DNA of 64,000 nucleotides from Prillingera fragicola (taxonomy: Eukaryota; Basidiomycota; Tremellomycetes; Trichosporonales; Trichosporonaceae): contig BEDY01000003.1 in NCBI GenBank assembly GCA_002335605.1, positions 1,612,001 through 1,676,000 on the forward strand. The letters are read 5' to 3'. Of the stretch, positions 1 through 10,500 are shown in pieces; the stretch's first letter is position 1, and each line of letters starts with the position of its first letter. The notes beneath the pieces were generated by a model, which worked only from the letters and a program-made list of their open reading frames with translations, made no database searches and was not told the DNA's origin. A program made the position numbers and the translations under genes.

Positions 1-921
1 AAGTAAATGTCGAAAGGAATATGGGGGAAGAGGTGTACGAGCTGGCGCCAGATCGTGGCTGGCAAGGTCGATTCCGCACGCGCGCCGAGGAGGAAAATGC
101 GGAACGGGGCCATGGGCCGAATGTCAATATTATCGGTCGAGGTTCCAGGAGGCGAGTGGATAGTGGAGTGAAGAGCAGCCATACTCCTAGTGCCCTCGGC
201 GGTGATACGACCGTTACGAGCATTGAACGGACCATACTGGGGGAGGACGGCTAGGACCGAAGCCGGATATGTCATGAGCTTGGAGACGTGACGAATGGCA
301 CGCGCCGAGTTGATGGACACAAAGCCGCGAGTAAAGAAGAAAGTGTCCCAGTTGGCCAGTGAGACGGCCTGCTCGTAGGGCTGAACACCTGCACATTGTC
401 AATGACCATTAGCGGCGCCGCCACTCACCAGGCATGTTCTCAAACTCGGAAACGCGGCGACCGCTGCGAATGTCATGCTCATCCTCGTTCACCTCACGCA
501 AACGGCCGCACACCTCGTCGTGCTCGGCCTTGCCCTCAAGATAGCGCTCCTCACTCGCGTGCGTGGGGAAACCACATCCTGGACACTCGTACTTGACCGT
601 CTTTGTCTCGTGATACTTTTCGTACGAGACTGGGCAGATGGCGTAGGTACGCATACGCTCGCCCTTTTCACGGATAGCCTCAAACGGCGACTGGGAGAGG
701 GGGTGGAAAAGGTCGTTCTGAGCAAGCAGAGGCTTGGTCTCGGGCTCGCTCTCGAAAGCGGCATTCTTCTTCTTGCTGCTGCTAAAGAGGGAGAAGAAGG
801 GACGCGAAGTGGAAGGAACGGCGGGTGTGACCCGCGCGGCGGAGATGATGGGGTTTGCGCTTGCAATCAATGGCCTGCGCGCACTGCGCAGCAACGTACG
901 CCCTGTAGCCTGACGCAACAT
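1..921 (-). CDS. MSS51: Mss51-like mitochondrial translation activator (3' end cut by window)
   Basis: Mss51 promotes translation of COX1 mRNA and couples it to cytochrome c oxidase assembly in the mitochondrial matrix. The coding sequence starts at the ATG at 921, the first ATG of the frame, followed by a short Arg/Ser/Ala-rich stretch typical of a mitochondrial presequence. Exon 1 is 921-429, a 40-nt GTGAGT intron is 428-389, and exon 2 runs from 388 off the window edge. Exon 1 carries the Mss51 zinc-finger signature: CPVSYEKYH, then CPGCGFPTH, then EHDEVCGRLREVNEDEHD. Exon 2 continues with the conserved segment WDTFFFTRGFVSINSARAIR and RHVSKLMTYP. The C-terminus is missing because the window begins. 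It is divergent from the ankyrin gene, with 207 bp between starts. The family call is firm; the function is by homology. Confidence 0.9.
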
Positions 922-1128
922 GTTTGTTTGTGAGTGTGAAAGAATGGAGACCAACAAAGTCTTGACAATGATCGTCCGTCATGTCCCGGCTGAGATTTCG
1001 GAGCAAGTCACGTGATCACCGGCCCGGCCCAGAATCTTGAACGGGTGGGGCGATGGCCGCTGAAATCAACAACAATCAAGACTCTCTCGACCGACAGCCT
1101 GTTTACATTGACAAGGGCAGTGGTTGGA

Positions 1129-2285
1129 ATGACTGCAGACATTCTAGATCTGGGGTCACCCTTCCATACGCCCACGGCCAAGCGCTACTCTACTCGCTTC
1201 GAGGCAACAAGCTCGCCAGTGTTTGCGACCCCGATCCACAGGATACGCACGCCACTGAGGCCGTCCATGCTCAACTCGTCGCCGTTCGCCGGACCGTCCT
1301 CTGATGCGACAGGAGTTCCAGAGAGTCATGGGACTGAAAGCAAGGAGAAGCTTGCTGGGTTGAACGACTTGCCCGTAGAGGTGGGTGTTTGATGATTTTG
1401 TGGCTCGGTGCTGACCGAGCCAGCTTGTTCAGCAAATTCACGAGCTCGCTGGCAACCCGTTCTTTGCCCTTACCACCCGCTACGTTTACGACATATTCAC
1501 ACATGTATCACCGACATATGTGGCTAGGTACATGCTGTACCAGTACCGACATTTGGGCCACAAGGACATTCTCACGTGTGCCCTGCGACACCCCATTGTG
1601 GACATTTCGGTGATTGAGGAGATGCGCCGAATCTGGGATCTGCGCAGAGGCTATGCGTCCGCCAGCGCCACGGCTGGCGAGCTTGGTGACTCTTTCTCTA
1701 CGCCTTCAAAGCAGAGCAAGCGTCCACCTATCCCTTCCACACCCCACCCAACTCGCCCTGCTCTCGAAGTCAGGGAGCTGCCAAGACGTCTGTTCAGATG
1801 GAGCAATCGCACGCTGCCGGCCATCAACCCGATGATTCCCTACCTGCTTGACCGATACGATCCGCCTCTAGACGCTCACAAGGGCTACTTTCTCAACCGG
1901 TCGGCGCTCGACCAAAATTATGCTCTCGTCGAGTTTCTCCTGCGCCGTGGCGCAAATCCAAATCTCCGAGAGCAAAAGGCAGTGACTGTCGCTGTTCAGC
2001 GCAAGGACCTGCGCATGGTCAAGCTGCTGGTTGAGCCGTTGCCGCAGGCAGGTACGAGTGGAGATGACCAGTCGCCAGCTGGCCGAGGCAAGAAGCGCAA
2101 GTTACTTGACCGAGTGGTCATTGGATCGTCGCTCGTCAAGCTGGCAATGTCCTCGGGCACCCCCGAGATTGTAGAGTACTTTGTTAACGACAAAGGTGAG
2201 CAAATCAACGTGCAAGCTTGATGCTAACGGAGCAGGTGCCATGCCCCCCTTAGACGACATTATGGCATTGGGCAAGCGCAAGTAA
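1129..2285 (+). CDS. Ankyrin-repeat / F-box-like protein
   Basis: Three exons: 1129-1380, 1433-2195 and 2236-2285, giving 354 residues. Introns are 52 and 40 nt (GTGGGT..CAG and GTGAGC..CAG). An F-box-like opening (LNDLPVE followed across the intron by QIHELAGNPFFAL) precedes a region with ankyrin-like helix pairs: [19 protein letters not shown], then a segment around VQRKDLRMVKLLVE, then TPEIVEYFVNDKG. The last 17 codons come from exon 3 and end in a basic GKRK tail. The start at 1129 was chosen because the frame upstream, up to 1012, has no conserved look and 1129 is the first ATG before the recognisable part. Such proteins usually act as protein-interaction adaptors, but no partner can be read from the sequence. 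Exact orthology is unknown. Confidence 0.75.
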
Positions 2286-4167
2286 ACACGACTGACCAAA
2301 ACAATCAACACACCACAATTCAGCACTGGCGTCTCGAACACCCGAGTGCGCCCCGAGTTCGCGGCACACAGATATCAAACAGCACTATCCACATTTTGCA
2401 TCTTCACCGATTCGGTCATATTCCGCAGCATGTATGTAAGGACCTTGTTTTGCTCTTGGATCTTGGATGTCTTGGATCCGGACGCTCTGATCCGCGAGCT
2501 TTGTTTACATTGTCTGACGTGCTCACGCTCCCGGCCGATCCTCTGGCATGGAGTCGACGCTGGTATGCTGAAGCTCTGCAGATCTGGCACTGGGCTACGT
2601 ACTACTACTCACATGTTGTCTGACCGATCTGACCACCCGGTCTGATTCCAGTTGTTCCAGAAGACGCCACGTAAACAATCACTAGAGCGAGATCATCTTC
2701 GGTCGGGCCAAGCGGAGAGGAGAGGACTGTCCGTCGGCGGCTGCAGCTGTTGAGAGATCAGAGATCGATCAGAAATACACACTGCCGATGCAATGTCGCG
2801 ACGTCGCAGCTGCATGGGTCCGCACAGGGAGCAGTGCAACAATTGGAGCAACAACCCTCTATTCGGCTGTGATTTTTGGGTCTGTGGGACGTGCATGCAG
2901 CTGCCGTGGTTGTCGACCAACAGCCACCAGATCTGAGCCCTGCAACTGCCCCACCGTACCCAATGACTGTGGGCTGTTCGCGAGGATGCGCATGCGCAAG
3001 TAGTTCTGTCGACCCCCCCTCGGCGCCCCTCGAGCATTAGTGACCACTGACTGCGCAGCTGGAGCCGCGCGATCGAAGATGGACACGCGCACAGTGCATC
3101 AGTCATTGCCTCTGGCCTCTGGAGCTCTGGCGCTGCGCAACGGCGCGTACCTGCGCGTGTGCGCGTGTGCAGGAACATGCAGGAACGGAGACGGACACTA
3201 CGGCCCAGGGCGAATCTGCTGCCGAACTACCGCTACCGGACGTGTATTGATACGGCTACGGCTGTTGCACTCGCTGGCCGCTGCGGCTTGCCAGGCTGGG
3301 GAGGAGGCTCGATGGTGCCCCGGCGAGAGCGACCAGGGGCAACGTGCAGGACCCGGTTGACCGTTGAATAGGTTCAATGGTGAATAGTCCGACAGCGCCT
3401 GCTGGACGAAGGCTGCCCCAATCCTGGCTGTGGCCTCAGGAAGGCAAAGGTGGTCCCAATTGAAGAGCAGTACCCAACTGTTCCAGTGGACTGGTGGCGT
3501 TTTCTGATTCAGTGTGGCGTTTCCCCTGTTGCCACCAATGTCGTTCCTGAAACTGACCAATTGAACCACCATCTCTTCATCGCAACGGATCCTCTCACAA
3601 GGCCACAAAGCATTCCACCGCAAGTTGAACAGCGTGCTCTTTGGGTGTGCATAGCGATGACACTCTCCCAGCAGCTGCTGTACGCGACGACGACGTGCAC
3701 TGGCAGACACCACATGATGCGCCACCACCCATTCACCTGATCCGGTACTGGTCACTCGTTCCTGCTGGTCCTCCTTGTGCCGGCTCACTCGCTCGCTCGG
3801 TGGTATGATCTACTTTGAGCCTGCCAAGGTGCGAGGAACAGTTGCAGGGTTGCGTCTTCATGGTGCAAAGGTACCTGAGGCTTTCTCTCAGAGTCACAGG
3901 GCACAGGATACCACTAGAGATCTGAGTCGTTGGTTGGTACTAGTGTGGACCAACGAGTTCCCTGTCACTTTCATGACCAGTAAGCCGTGTTTGCCCATCG
4001 TCTTGGCTTCCCAGGTTGCCAGACCTGGCAAGGAAAGATCCCCACCAGATTTGGCTTAAAGCCTTCGGCCCACGACGACAAAACGCATCTTTCCCCGGAC
4101 CCAACCTCATCTCATCTGAGCGCTTATACTCTCTCGAGACAATACCACTGTTAAACCTGTCAGCATT
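2286..4167. other. Gene-free intergenic region upstream of the CPL1-like gene
   Basis: About 1.9 kb between the ankyrin gene and the secreted-protein gene. Open frames exist on both strands (for example 3198-3788 on the minus strand) but none has a recognisable domain, a normal start context plus splice signals, or protein-like composition. A TATA-like CTTATACT lies near 4123-4130, about 40 bp before the next start codon. No tRNA or repeat was recognised. An unusually long upstream region fits a regulated secreted-protein gene, but that is inference. Confidence 0.5.
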
Positions 4168-5106
4168 ATGCGCCTTATCACACTCCTTCCTCTTGCTGTT
4201 CTTGCGAGTTCGGCTCACGCCTACGTCTACCTGCAGTGCGCTGACCTGCTCATTGCCACCAACCTCCTGACAGGTCTTGTCAACGCTGTCCTCAATCTTC
4301 TCTCGCCCACCAACTCGTACGCCGGATGCCCGAGCTTCTGCGCTACCCAGAACAAGAAGTACTCTCTCTACCAGCCCGGTCTCGCTGGTCTTCTCGGCAC
4401 TTGCTACTGCACCGACTCTTCGCCCACTGCCACTTATGCTACCAGTGGCGTTGACGCTTCGGGTACCTGCGGTATCGCCGTTTACCAGATCAACTACATT
4501 CCATCTGCTCAGTGGTCGATGAGCGGCTGCGCTACCGGCACTACGCTCCTTGGCGGACCCGCTGCCACCTCGACCACGGACGCCGGAGTGTGCTTCAGCC
4601 AGTGCTCGTCTTACGCCTTCATGTCTCTCACTCCCTCGCCTGCCGGAACCTTTTCGTGCCAGTGCGGCATGGCCAAGACTGGCGGTACTTCGGCTACTTG
4701 CAACGACAATGTCGCCAACATGTACGTCAACGCTGCCGTCACCGCTTCGAATGGCGCTCGTCGCCGTCGTCGTCTCGAAGCCCAGGCTCGCCGCGCCGCC
4801 ATTCCCCAGTTCTGCCCCAGCAACCTCTCGGCCTGCATCATTCCCCGCTCGTCTGTCTCTTACGAGTGCGTCGACACCACCTCTGAGCTCGAGTCGTGCG
4901 GTGGCTGCGTTACCGGCTACATTGACCAGGCTCCCTCTGCCAACGTCACTCTCGGTACCGACTGCTCGACTCTTCCTGGCGTTGCCATCGGCGGTGTCTC
5001 GTGCATCCAGTCCAAGTGCAAGGTCACTCGCTGCCGCAACGGCTTTGAGCTCGTCAATGGCAATTGCCACCGCAAGCTCAACCTCCTCAACGCTCGCAGC
5101 AACTGA
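4168..5106 (+). CDS. Secreted cysteine-rich protein with C-terminal CPL1-like domain
   Basis: Single-exon gene of 312 residues. Residues 1-18 form a clear signal peptide (hydrophobic core ending SSAHA) with likely cleavage before Tyr19. The N-terminal half (about 20-190) has paired cysteines in a WSC-like arrangement (YAGCPSFCAT, GTCYC, CFSQC, FSCQCG). The C-terminal part (about 215-290) matches the CPL1-like domain: CPSNLSAC, then YECVD, LESCGGC, DCSTLPGV, C...CKVTRC. Between them a strongly basic linker (Arg198-202 and Arg208-209) could be a Kex2-type processing site that would release the C-terminal domain; this is inference. In Cryptococcus neoformans the secreted Cpl1 protein modulates the host innate response. 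Many tremellomycetes, including environmental ones, carry paralogues, so a role in virulence cannot be assumed here. Confidence 0.85.
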   Translation: MRLITLLPLAVLASSAHAYVYLQCADLLIATNLLTGLVNAVLNLLSPTNSYAGCPSFCATQNKKYSLYQPGLAGLLGTCYCTDSSPTATYATSGVDASGTCGIAVYQINYIPSAQWSMSGCATGTTLLGGPAATSTTDAGVCFSQCSSYAFMSLTPSPAGTFSCQCGMAKTGGTSATCNDNVANMYVNAAVTASNGARRRRRLEAQARRAAIPQFCPSNLSACIIPRSSVSYECVDTTSELESCGGCVTGYIDQAPSANVTLGTDCSTLPGVAIGGVSCIQSKCKVTRCRNGFELVNGNCHRKLNLLNARSN

Positions 5107-5738
5107 GCCATAGACACCGAGGCTTGAAAGATACCTCCCTTACACGCGATACCCCGTACTCCTCTCTCTCTCTCTCTCTGGGTGTGTGTCTCCCCTTCCC
5201 GAGACTGCACTTTTTGGACACTTTTTCTTCTGCGGCTTAATACATTTACCCCTCTTCTCTAAAGTCAATACCTGATTTGGCGGTACCAGCACTCATGACA
5301 TGCATGGACATTTGTCTCTACCCTTCTCTCAACATTACCCACGCCACTGATCCATAAACCTCACATGTCACATACATGACAAGGTTGCTTTGGCATCGAA
5401 AAGTGCCACACAACTTAGCTCCCTGCCACTTTGAGGGCCCAATGTGGACGATACTTATCAGCCACAGCATCGCCCAGTATCAGGGCCAGCGAAGGACCTT
5501 GACCCAGTTAAAGTGTCGGCGTACCCAGGCTGAGAAGGTATGCATGGTTGAACATGACGAATCGTAATGTGGCGGTGGCGCCGCCGCCTCTGCTTTAGCC
5601 ATGCCATTGCTTTCTGGCATGACCTTCCATTCAGGTCGACACTCAGGGATTGTCCATCTCAGTGTCGGCAAAATCTGTACCAGCCGGCATCGGAAGCTGC
5701 CACACCCCACGAGCCCATCTCAGGTCTTCCCAAGACCA
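5107..5738. other. 3' region of the CPL1-like gene and flank of the mitochondrial insert
   Basis: No gene recognised. It begins with the probable 3' UTR, which contains a CT-repeat tract, then ordinary-looking nuclear sequence up to the sharp composition change near 5739, where mitochondrial DNA begins. Confidence 0.5.
5160..5180. repeat. CT dinucleotide microsatellite
   Basis: Uninterrupted CT repeats directly downstream of the CPL1-like stop codon, followed by a short GT run. Probably within the 3' UTR. Confidence 0.8.
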
Positions 5739-6043
5739 GGATTACTTCTACTAGTAGGTGCTATGGCTAAATCTGCTCAATTTGGATTACATACATGGCT
5801 ACCCGATAGAATGGAGGGTCAACGAAAATTAATTCTATCTATAGCCATTGTTATAATTTATATTGTATTAAATAGAAGTCCAAATTTTAATAATAACTCT
5901 GTTTTATTAGAAGCTAGATTACCTCCTTTAATCGCTGGTTTACCTAAAGAATTTTTACATAGAATAACGGGTTGTATGTTGGGAGATGGTAATATTTCTC
6001 ATAATAATCGTACACGTGATAGAAAAAAAGGTAAAACAGGTAT
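5739..6043 (+). pseudogene. nad5: nad5 fragment with 5' part of a LAGLIDADG intron endonuclease
   Basis: The first codons encode the conserved ND5 segment GAMAKSAQFGLHTWLPD followed by MEG. After MEG the frame departs from ND5 and runs on as an intron-encoded reading frame containing ITGCMLGDGNI, a first LAGLIDADG motif. This is the usual layout of a group I intron ORF fused in frame to the upstream nad5 exon. The frame stops at about 6047, at the junction with rRNA sequence, so the endonuclease is truncated before its second motif. It lies in nuclear DNA and is not expected to be functional. Confidence 0.85.
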
Positions 6044-6332
6044 TTAACACATGCAAGTTGAATGATCAATTTATTGATCATAGCGTAGGGGTCAGGAATA
6101 GTCAAGAAGATACCTAAGAGATCATAGAAATAATGAATACAACAAAAGGAATAATTTCCGCTCTTAGATTCGCTTGATTCCCAATAGGTAGTTGGAAAGA
6201 TTAAGCTTAACAAGCCGATAATGGGTAATGTAGGATGAGAGTCTTAACCATGACATTGGAAATGAAAAAGTCCAAAGTATCAAACGATGCGCAGCAGTGA
6301 AGAATATTGGTCAATGCACTAAAGTGTGAACC
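6044..6332 (+). pseudogene. rns: Mitochondrial small-subunit rRNA fragment (5' domain)
   Basis: Begins with TTAACACATGCAAGTTGAAT, the counterpart of the bacterial 16S sequence near helix 3-6. It continues through counterparts of the GGGTGAGTAAT region, the CCGC..TAGTTGG region and GGATGAGAGTCTTAACCATG. It ends just after GCAGCAGTGAAGAATATTGG, which matches the universally conserved GGCAGCAGTGGGGAATATT. The order is colinear with 16S rRNA, so this is one contiguous piece of roughly the first quarter of the molecule. It is a truncated copy in nuclear DNA. Confidence 0.85.
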
Positions 6333-6351
6333 ACTATTATTAACAATAATA

Positions 6352-6477
6352 ATGACATTATCTTTAGTTCTATTTCTTATTGGCATTTTAGGTTTCATTC
6401 TTAATCGTAAAAATATTATTTTAATGATTATCTCTATTGAAATGATGCTACTTGCAGTAACATTATTAGTATTAGTG
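6352..6477 (+). pseudogene. nad4L: nad4L N-terminal fragment
   Basis: Starts at a mitochondrial ATG and encodes the conserved beginning of ND4L (MTLSLVLFLIGILGF, then ILMIISIEMMLLAVTLLVLV). After codon 42 the reading frame loses similarity and stops soon after, so about half of the usual subunit of about 90 residues is present. Codon use is mitochondrial and AT-rich. Confidence 0.85.
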
Positions 6478-6562
6478 TTCAGGTATGAACAATCTTATTT
6501 TTTTAACTATTTAATTAATTAATTCAGTTGTTATTATTAAATAATAAATATTAATTTAAAGA

Positions 6563-6727
6563 GTACACGAAAATGAAGAAGAATGAGGCTGTGTTAGCAT
6601 GTAAGTATCGGATCATCCATCCGTAGTTAACATCACGCATAATGTGTTCTACACTAATGAAAGCAAGATCTACATTAGGTGTATAGTGCATTGCTAGAAT
6701 AACTCCAGTTGCAATTTGAATTACAAA
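6563..6727 (-). pseudogene. cob: Cytochrome b internal fragment, inverted
   Basis: On the minus strand, 55 uninterrupted codons encode conserved cytochrome b ([37 protein letters not shown], then [18 protein letters not shown]). This includes the first haem-ligand region, with [11 protein letters not shown]. Both ends are truncated: the sequence changes abruptly to GC-rich nuclear DNA at the 6727 side and to AT-rich filler at 6562. Its orientation is opposite to the other three mitochondrial pieces. Confidence 0.9.
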
Positions 6728-7540
6728 GGGTGGCCTTGGTTCCGACATTGTGCCACCCGCCATGCCACCCAGCCACTGCCAGTGCCACTGCGGAAGGACT
6801 TGCCAGGACCACCAGCCAGGCCGCGGCGCCTTGGGCACCCTTCACGGCCTAGAGCGACAGGCGACCTCTGAGTGGACGAGCCTCTACGCTGGCGAGCAGT
6901 TTTTGAGTTTGGGTCGGCCTTGGCGCAACCATTGTTCAGAGGTGCTTGGCCTCTAAACTGTCCGTGGCGGACGCAGATGTACGGGTGCCCACACCCACGC
7001 CATGTAAACGAGCTGTGGTCGCAATTGGCGTCAATGGCGGGAGCTGCACCACGTCCCCCCATGCGGAGGAGGCCATGGTTTATGATGACCAACCCCCTGC
7101 CCGTGCTGGTCCCATCAATGCCAAAATTCGCACCAGTCTTCATTACTGCCAGCCCTTCAAGACGACAGATTGGGTTCAAGGAGACTAATCGGGATTGATC
7201 GCACTTCCCTCGCATTCGTCTACATCCCCACCGGAACGAGGTTCAGAGATCCCCCCGCGGCCCGTTCGGTCGGCGCCGGCCCATAACGGAACAGGGCAAA
7301 GGTATTGAGCCGAACGCGCAAGGGTTAATTGACATTGTCAGTCCTGACGAGCCTGACGGCGGCGTCGTCCCTAATCTCGGCGCCGAGCCGCTCTTTCTCA
7401 CGGTTGCTTTCGAACTTGGGCTGCAGCTCAGACGTCGCCAACGCTGCTGTGCACGCATCATATTGCATACAAGCTAGCCGAGGGATGCTTCGACCCGCAA
7501 CACTCCTGCCAACACACGTGCACGGCACGTGCAATCACAC
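6728..7540. other. Intergenic region with two unassigned open frames
   Basis: GC-rich nuclear sequence between the NUMT and the kinase stop codon. Two plus-strand frames look somewhat protein-like, 6946-7188 (ending TTDWVQGD) and about 7229-7480 (containing SPDEPDGGVVPNLGAEPLFL). Neither has a recognisable family, a clear start or consistent splice sites. They could be debris of a decayed gene or chance. Confidence 0.3.
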
Positions 7541-10500
7541 TCACTCTTCCTCCTCCTCTTCCTCCTCCTCAATGACGGGCGCCTGGCTGCGCTGGGAGGG
7601 CAGCCCACCACGACGGCCACTCCGGCTTCCACCACCGCTGCCCCCACTGCCGTTGCTGGTGCCAGTGCTCGCACCAGAGCTCGCGGCAGCGGGTCCAGAG
7701 TTGGAGGCAGACGCATCCTTGGACTCGGGGTCCTCCTTGCGTCCCTTGCGGGTGCCGGTGGTCTGAGGGAAGCGAGAACTGCTGGGCTTGGCAGGCTGGA
7801 TGCCCACGTCACGTCCGCCCGGGTGCTGCGCGGGGGCGGGACGAGACATGGTGTTCCACTTGGTCTGGTAGGCAGCACCGCTAGTTGCGGGAACTGTGGA
7901 CGTCGAGCCCTGACCGAGACCGCCCACAAACGCGCCGCTCTCATCCTCACTCTCCCATTCGTCGTCAGTGCCCTTCTTCTGGAACACGTCGCGCAGTGGT
8001 GCACGGCCGCGGCCAATGGCCTGTCGACCTAGTGGCGAGCGCGCTTGCTGGGTAAGCTGCGTGATCGAGTTGTTGCGCTCGTCGCTCCACCGCCGGCGGC
8101 TGGAGCGATTCGAAGCCGAGCCATCCTCGCGACCAGTATCGTAGTCGCTGTCAAAGTCTCCTCCACGACCGTAGTCAACCGACGAGGCGCGAGACGATCC
8201 ATTCGAACGGGTGCTTGACGCAACTGACGACGGGCGGTAGTATGCCTTGGCCTCGTGTATGACCTTTATGTGACGCACACGAGTCGAGGCGCCACCAGAA
8301 GCTGCGCGGCGGTGATAGTTGTGCAACGGGGACGCAGGAGGTCCCACACGGAAGCGCGCAGAGGCAGAGTCAGAGTGTATGGGTGACCGTAGCGACGACC
8401 GCCTGCTACTCCCGCGCCGCGACTGTGACGATCCAGGGCGAGAGTAGTGCTCGCGCTCCGAGTTGGGCGTCCGGCTTCCACCAGTCTGCACGCTGCGGCC
8501 GCTGGCTCGGCGATTCAAGGTTGGGTTGAGGCCATCGTGCAGGTTGATGGCATAATCGCCCATGGGGTTGGACACGGACGACCGCCTCGAGTTGGCGGTA
8601 CTGCTGCGGTGCGAGTACATACCGCGGCCATCCGAGGACGTGCGCCGCGATGAAGTCATCTGGGAGCGCGCCATGTGCGGGCCGCGAGCACCACGCGTGG
8701 GAATGACTGCCTTGCCTGGCTTTTCGTCCGACTCTAGTGGCGAGTCCTCGCGCTTCCGTCGCCGCTTGTCCTCGTTGAAGAGGTGACGGAACGTGGTCCA
8801 CAGACTGTCCTTTTTTGCCGGCGCCTTTGGTCGTTCCAGAGTGCTGTCGGCGCTCGCAGAACCCCCGGCCAAGTCAAGGTGCGATTCGCGAGGTGGGCTG
8901 TGGTAACTGTGAGAGCGCACGGAGGGGGTGGGCTCTGGCGTTTTAAGACTGCGAGCACTGCCCGACGCGATAGTGAGCAAAGCAGGATCGCTCTCACTCT
9001 TGGTCATCTTGGGCGTCCTATTGGTACTCTTGATCTGCATCCCAAACTTGGTCGGAGAGTCGCCGCGCTTGCCATTCTTTTCAGGCTCTGGCGGTTCGGG
9101 CGTGACTTCACGGTCCTTGTGGGTTTGGCGCATGCCCACAGCCAGAACAGACGTTGCTCGTTGCAGCATGTTCATTGATGGTGACCTGCCCTTGCGCTCC
9201 TTTGCCGGGGACAGCTCCATGGTCGCTGGTCGCGGAGACGGTTCGGGAGAAGGAGGAGCGACAGTCACAGGCTGCAGCTCACTGCCTGCGTGCACAGTAC
9301 TGGTCGATGCCACGGATGACGTGCCCACCTGTTCTGGAGTCTTGGGCCTTGAGTCGACGTCCGAGACCGTGAAGGTCATGCTTCCTGCTCCGTCCTTGCC
9401 AAAGTTGACCTTCGTTGGCGAAGGCGCAGCGGGGTCGCGCTTTCCTTCCAGAGCACGCCTAGCAGCTGCGCGCTCACGCCGACGAGCGTTTGACAATGCT
9501 CTAGCACGGACAACGTCGTCACTCTCACCGCGCTCCAACTGCTTCAACCTGAGGATCCACCAGATGGCCGCAGCACAGTCGCACGCGTCGTTCATAACCG
9601 AGTGGATGAGCTGTCCCGTGTCAAAGCCGAGATCCGACATGCGATGGAGGAGTCGCTTCTCGGACGGAGTGGAGAACAAGGGCGGCCTCTCGGCGTTGAG
9701 GAGGTCGAGATAGTCCTCTGGAGGGAAGACCTGCCACTGACTCGAAGTGCTGTGGTGCGACAGCCTTCGCTCTAACGGCAGCTGCGAGGTCAATGATCGT
9801 CGCTTAGTCCTCACAGGTGTTCGCGAGTGGTCGGCGACAGGCAGAGGAAGAGCGTTTTCGTCGATTGCTGGCAAACTAGACGAGCTCAATCGCTTATCGC
9901 CTCGGGGCGTGACCTGTGTCTCATCCTCTTCCCTTTGGCTCTCAAGACTGAGTCGCTTGGCGATGCGGCCGCGAAGCGTATTGTCCGACTTGCGAATGGT
10001 CGATTGGCTGCTGTTGGGGTGCAGCAGCTCCAACGATTGCTCAGTTAGGCTGAGCTCGGCGCTATTGGGACGCTTCAAATCCAGACTCTCGTCCTCATTC
10101 TCAGCCGTCGTCGGTGAGGTGTCTCCGCTGGCTGGCCGTAGAGGATCAAAGTCAAACGACGTCTCCGATGGCTCGGAGTCTGCCTCGGGCGATTGCACGA
10201 CAACTGCTTGCTCTGGCACTATTTGCGTTGCAACCTGTTCCGGGATCAAGTGTACCTGCGAGCGCGATCCTCGCGGAGAAAAGGGAAACGAGGCCACCGA
10301 CGTCGAGGACGCCATGGCTCGTGGCTCGTTGGAGAATGACGAGATCAAGGGTGAAGGAGGGATCGATTGAGGATGGTCGGTGCTCGTGGCTCCCTGAATG
10401 TTGTCGTACAGTGTCTTCTTAAACCAGGGGTGGGTGAGAATACCCTCCATGGTCAAGCGCTCGGACGGGTCCCGCTTGAGCATGCCACGAATCAAGGAGC

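Larger units (their letters stand above)
5739..6727. other. Composite nuclear insertion of mitochondrial DNA (NUMT)
   Basis: A block of about 1 kb of AT-rich DNA inside GC-rich nuclear sequence. It joins at least four separate mitochondrial pieces: part of nad5 with the start of an intron endonuclease (+), the 5' domain of the small-subunit rRNA (+), the first half of nad4L (+), and an internal piece of cob (-). The pieces abut with little or no filler, except for AT-rich sequence of unassigned mitochondrial type at 6333-6351 and 6478-6562. None is complete, and the order and orientation are unlike a single contiguous mitochondrial segment. This resembles DNA fragments captured together during double-strand break repair. 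An assembly chimera is the main alternative. No target-site duplication is obvious at the two junctions. Confidence 0.85.

Noticed and set aside
3198..3788. 196-codon minus-strand open frame in the 2.3-4.2 kb gap
   Set aside because: No ATG context, domain or splice logic; Arg/Ser/Trp-rich composition fits chance in GC-rich DNA.
3940..5070. 376-codon open frame antisense to the CPL1-like gene
   Set aside because: A mirror of GC-rich codon bias on the opposite strand; Ser/Arg/Gly-rich composition, no start context or domain.
6052..6213. Minus-strand open frame inside the mitochondrial block that first looked like a membrane protein piece
   Set aside because: The plus strand here aligns colinearly with small-subunit rRNA, which explains the sequence better.
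5739..6727. Reading the block as a living mitochondrial genome segment or an intact group I intron
   Set aside because: All four genes are truncated, one is inverted and the flanks are nuclear; the endonuclease lacks its second motif.
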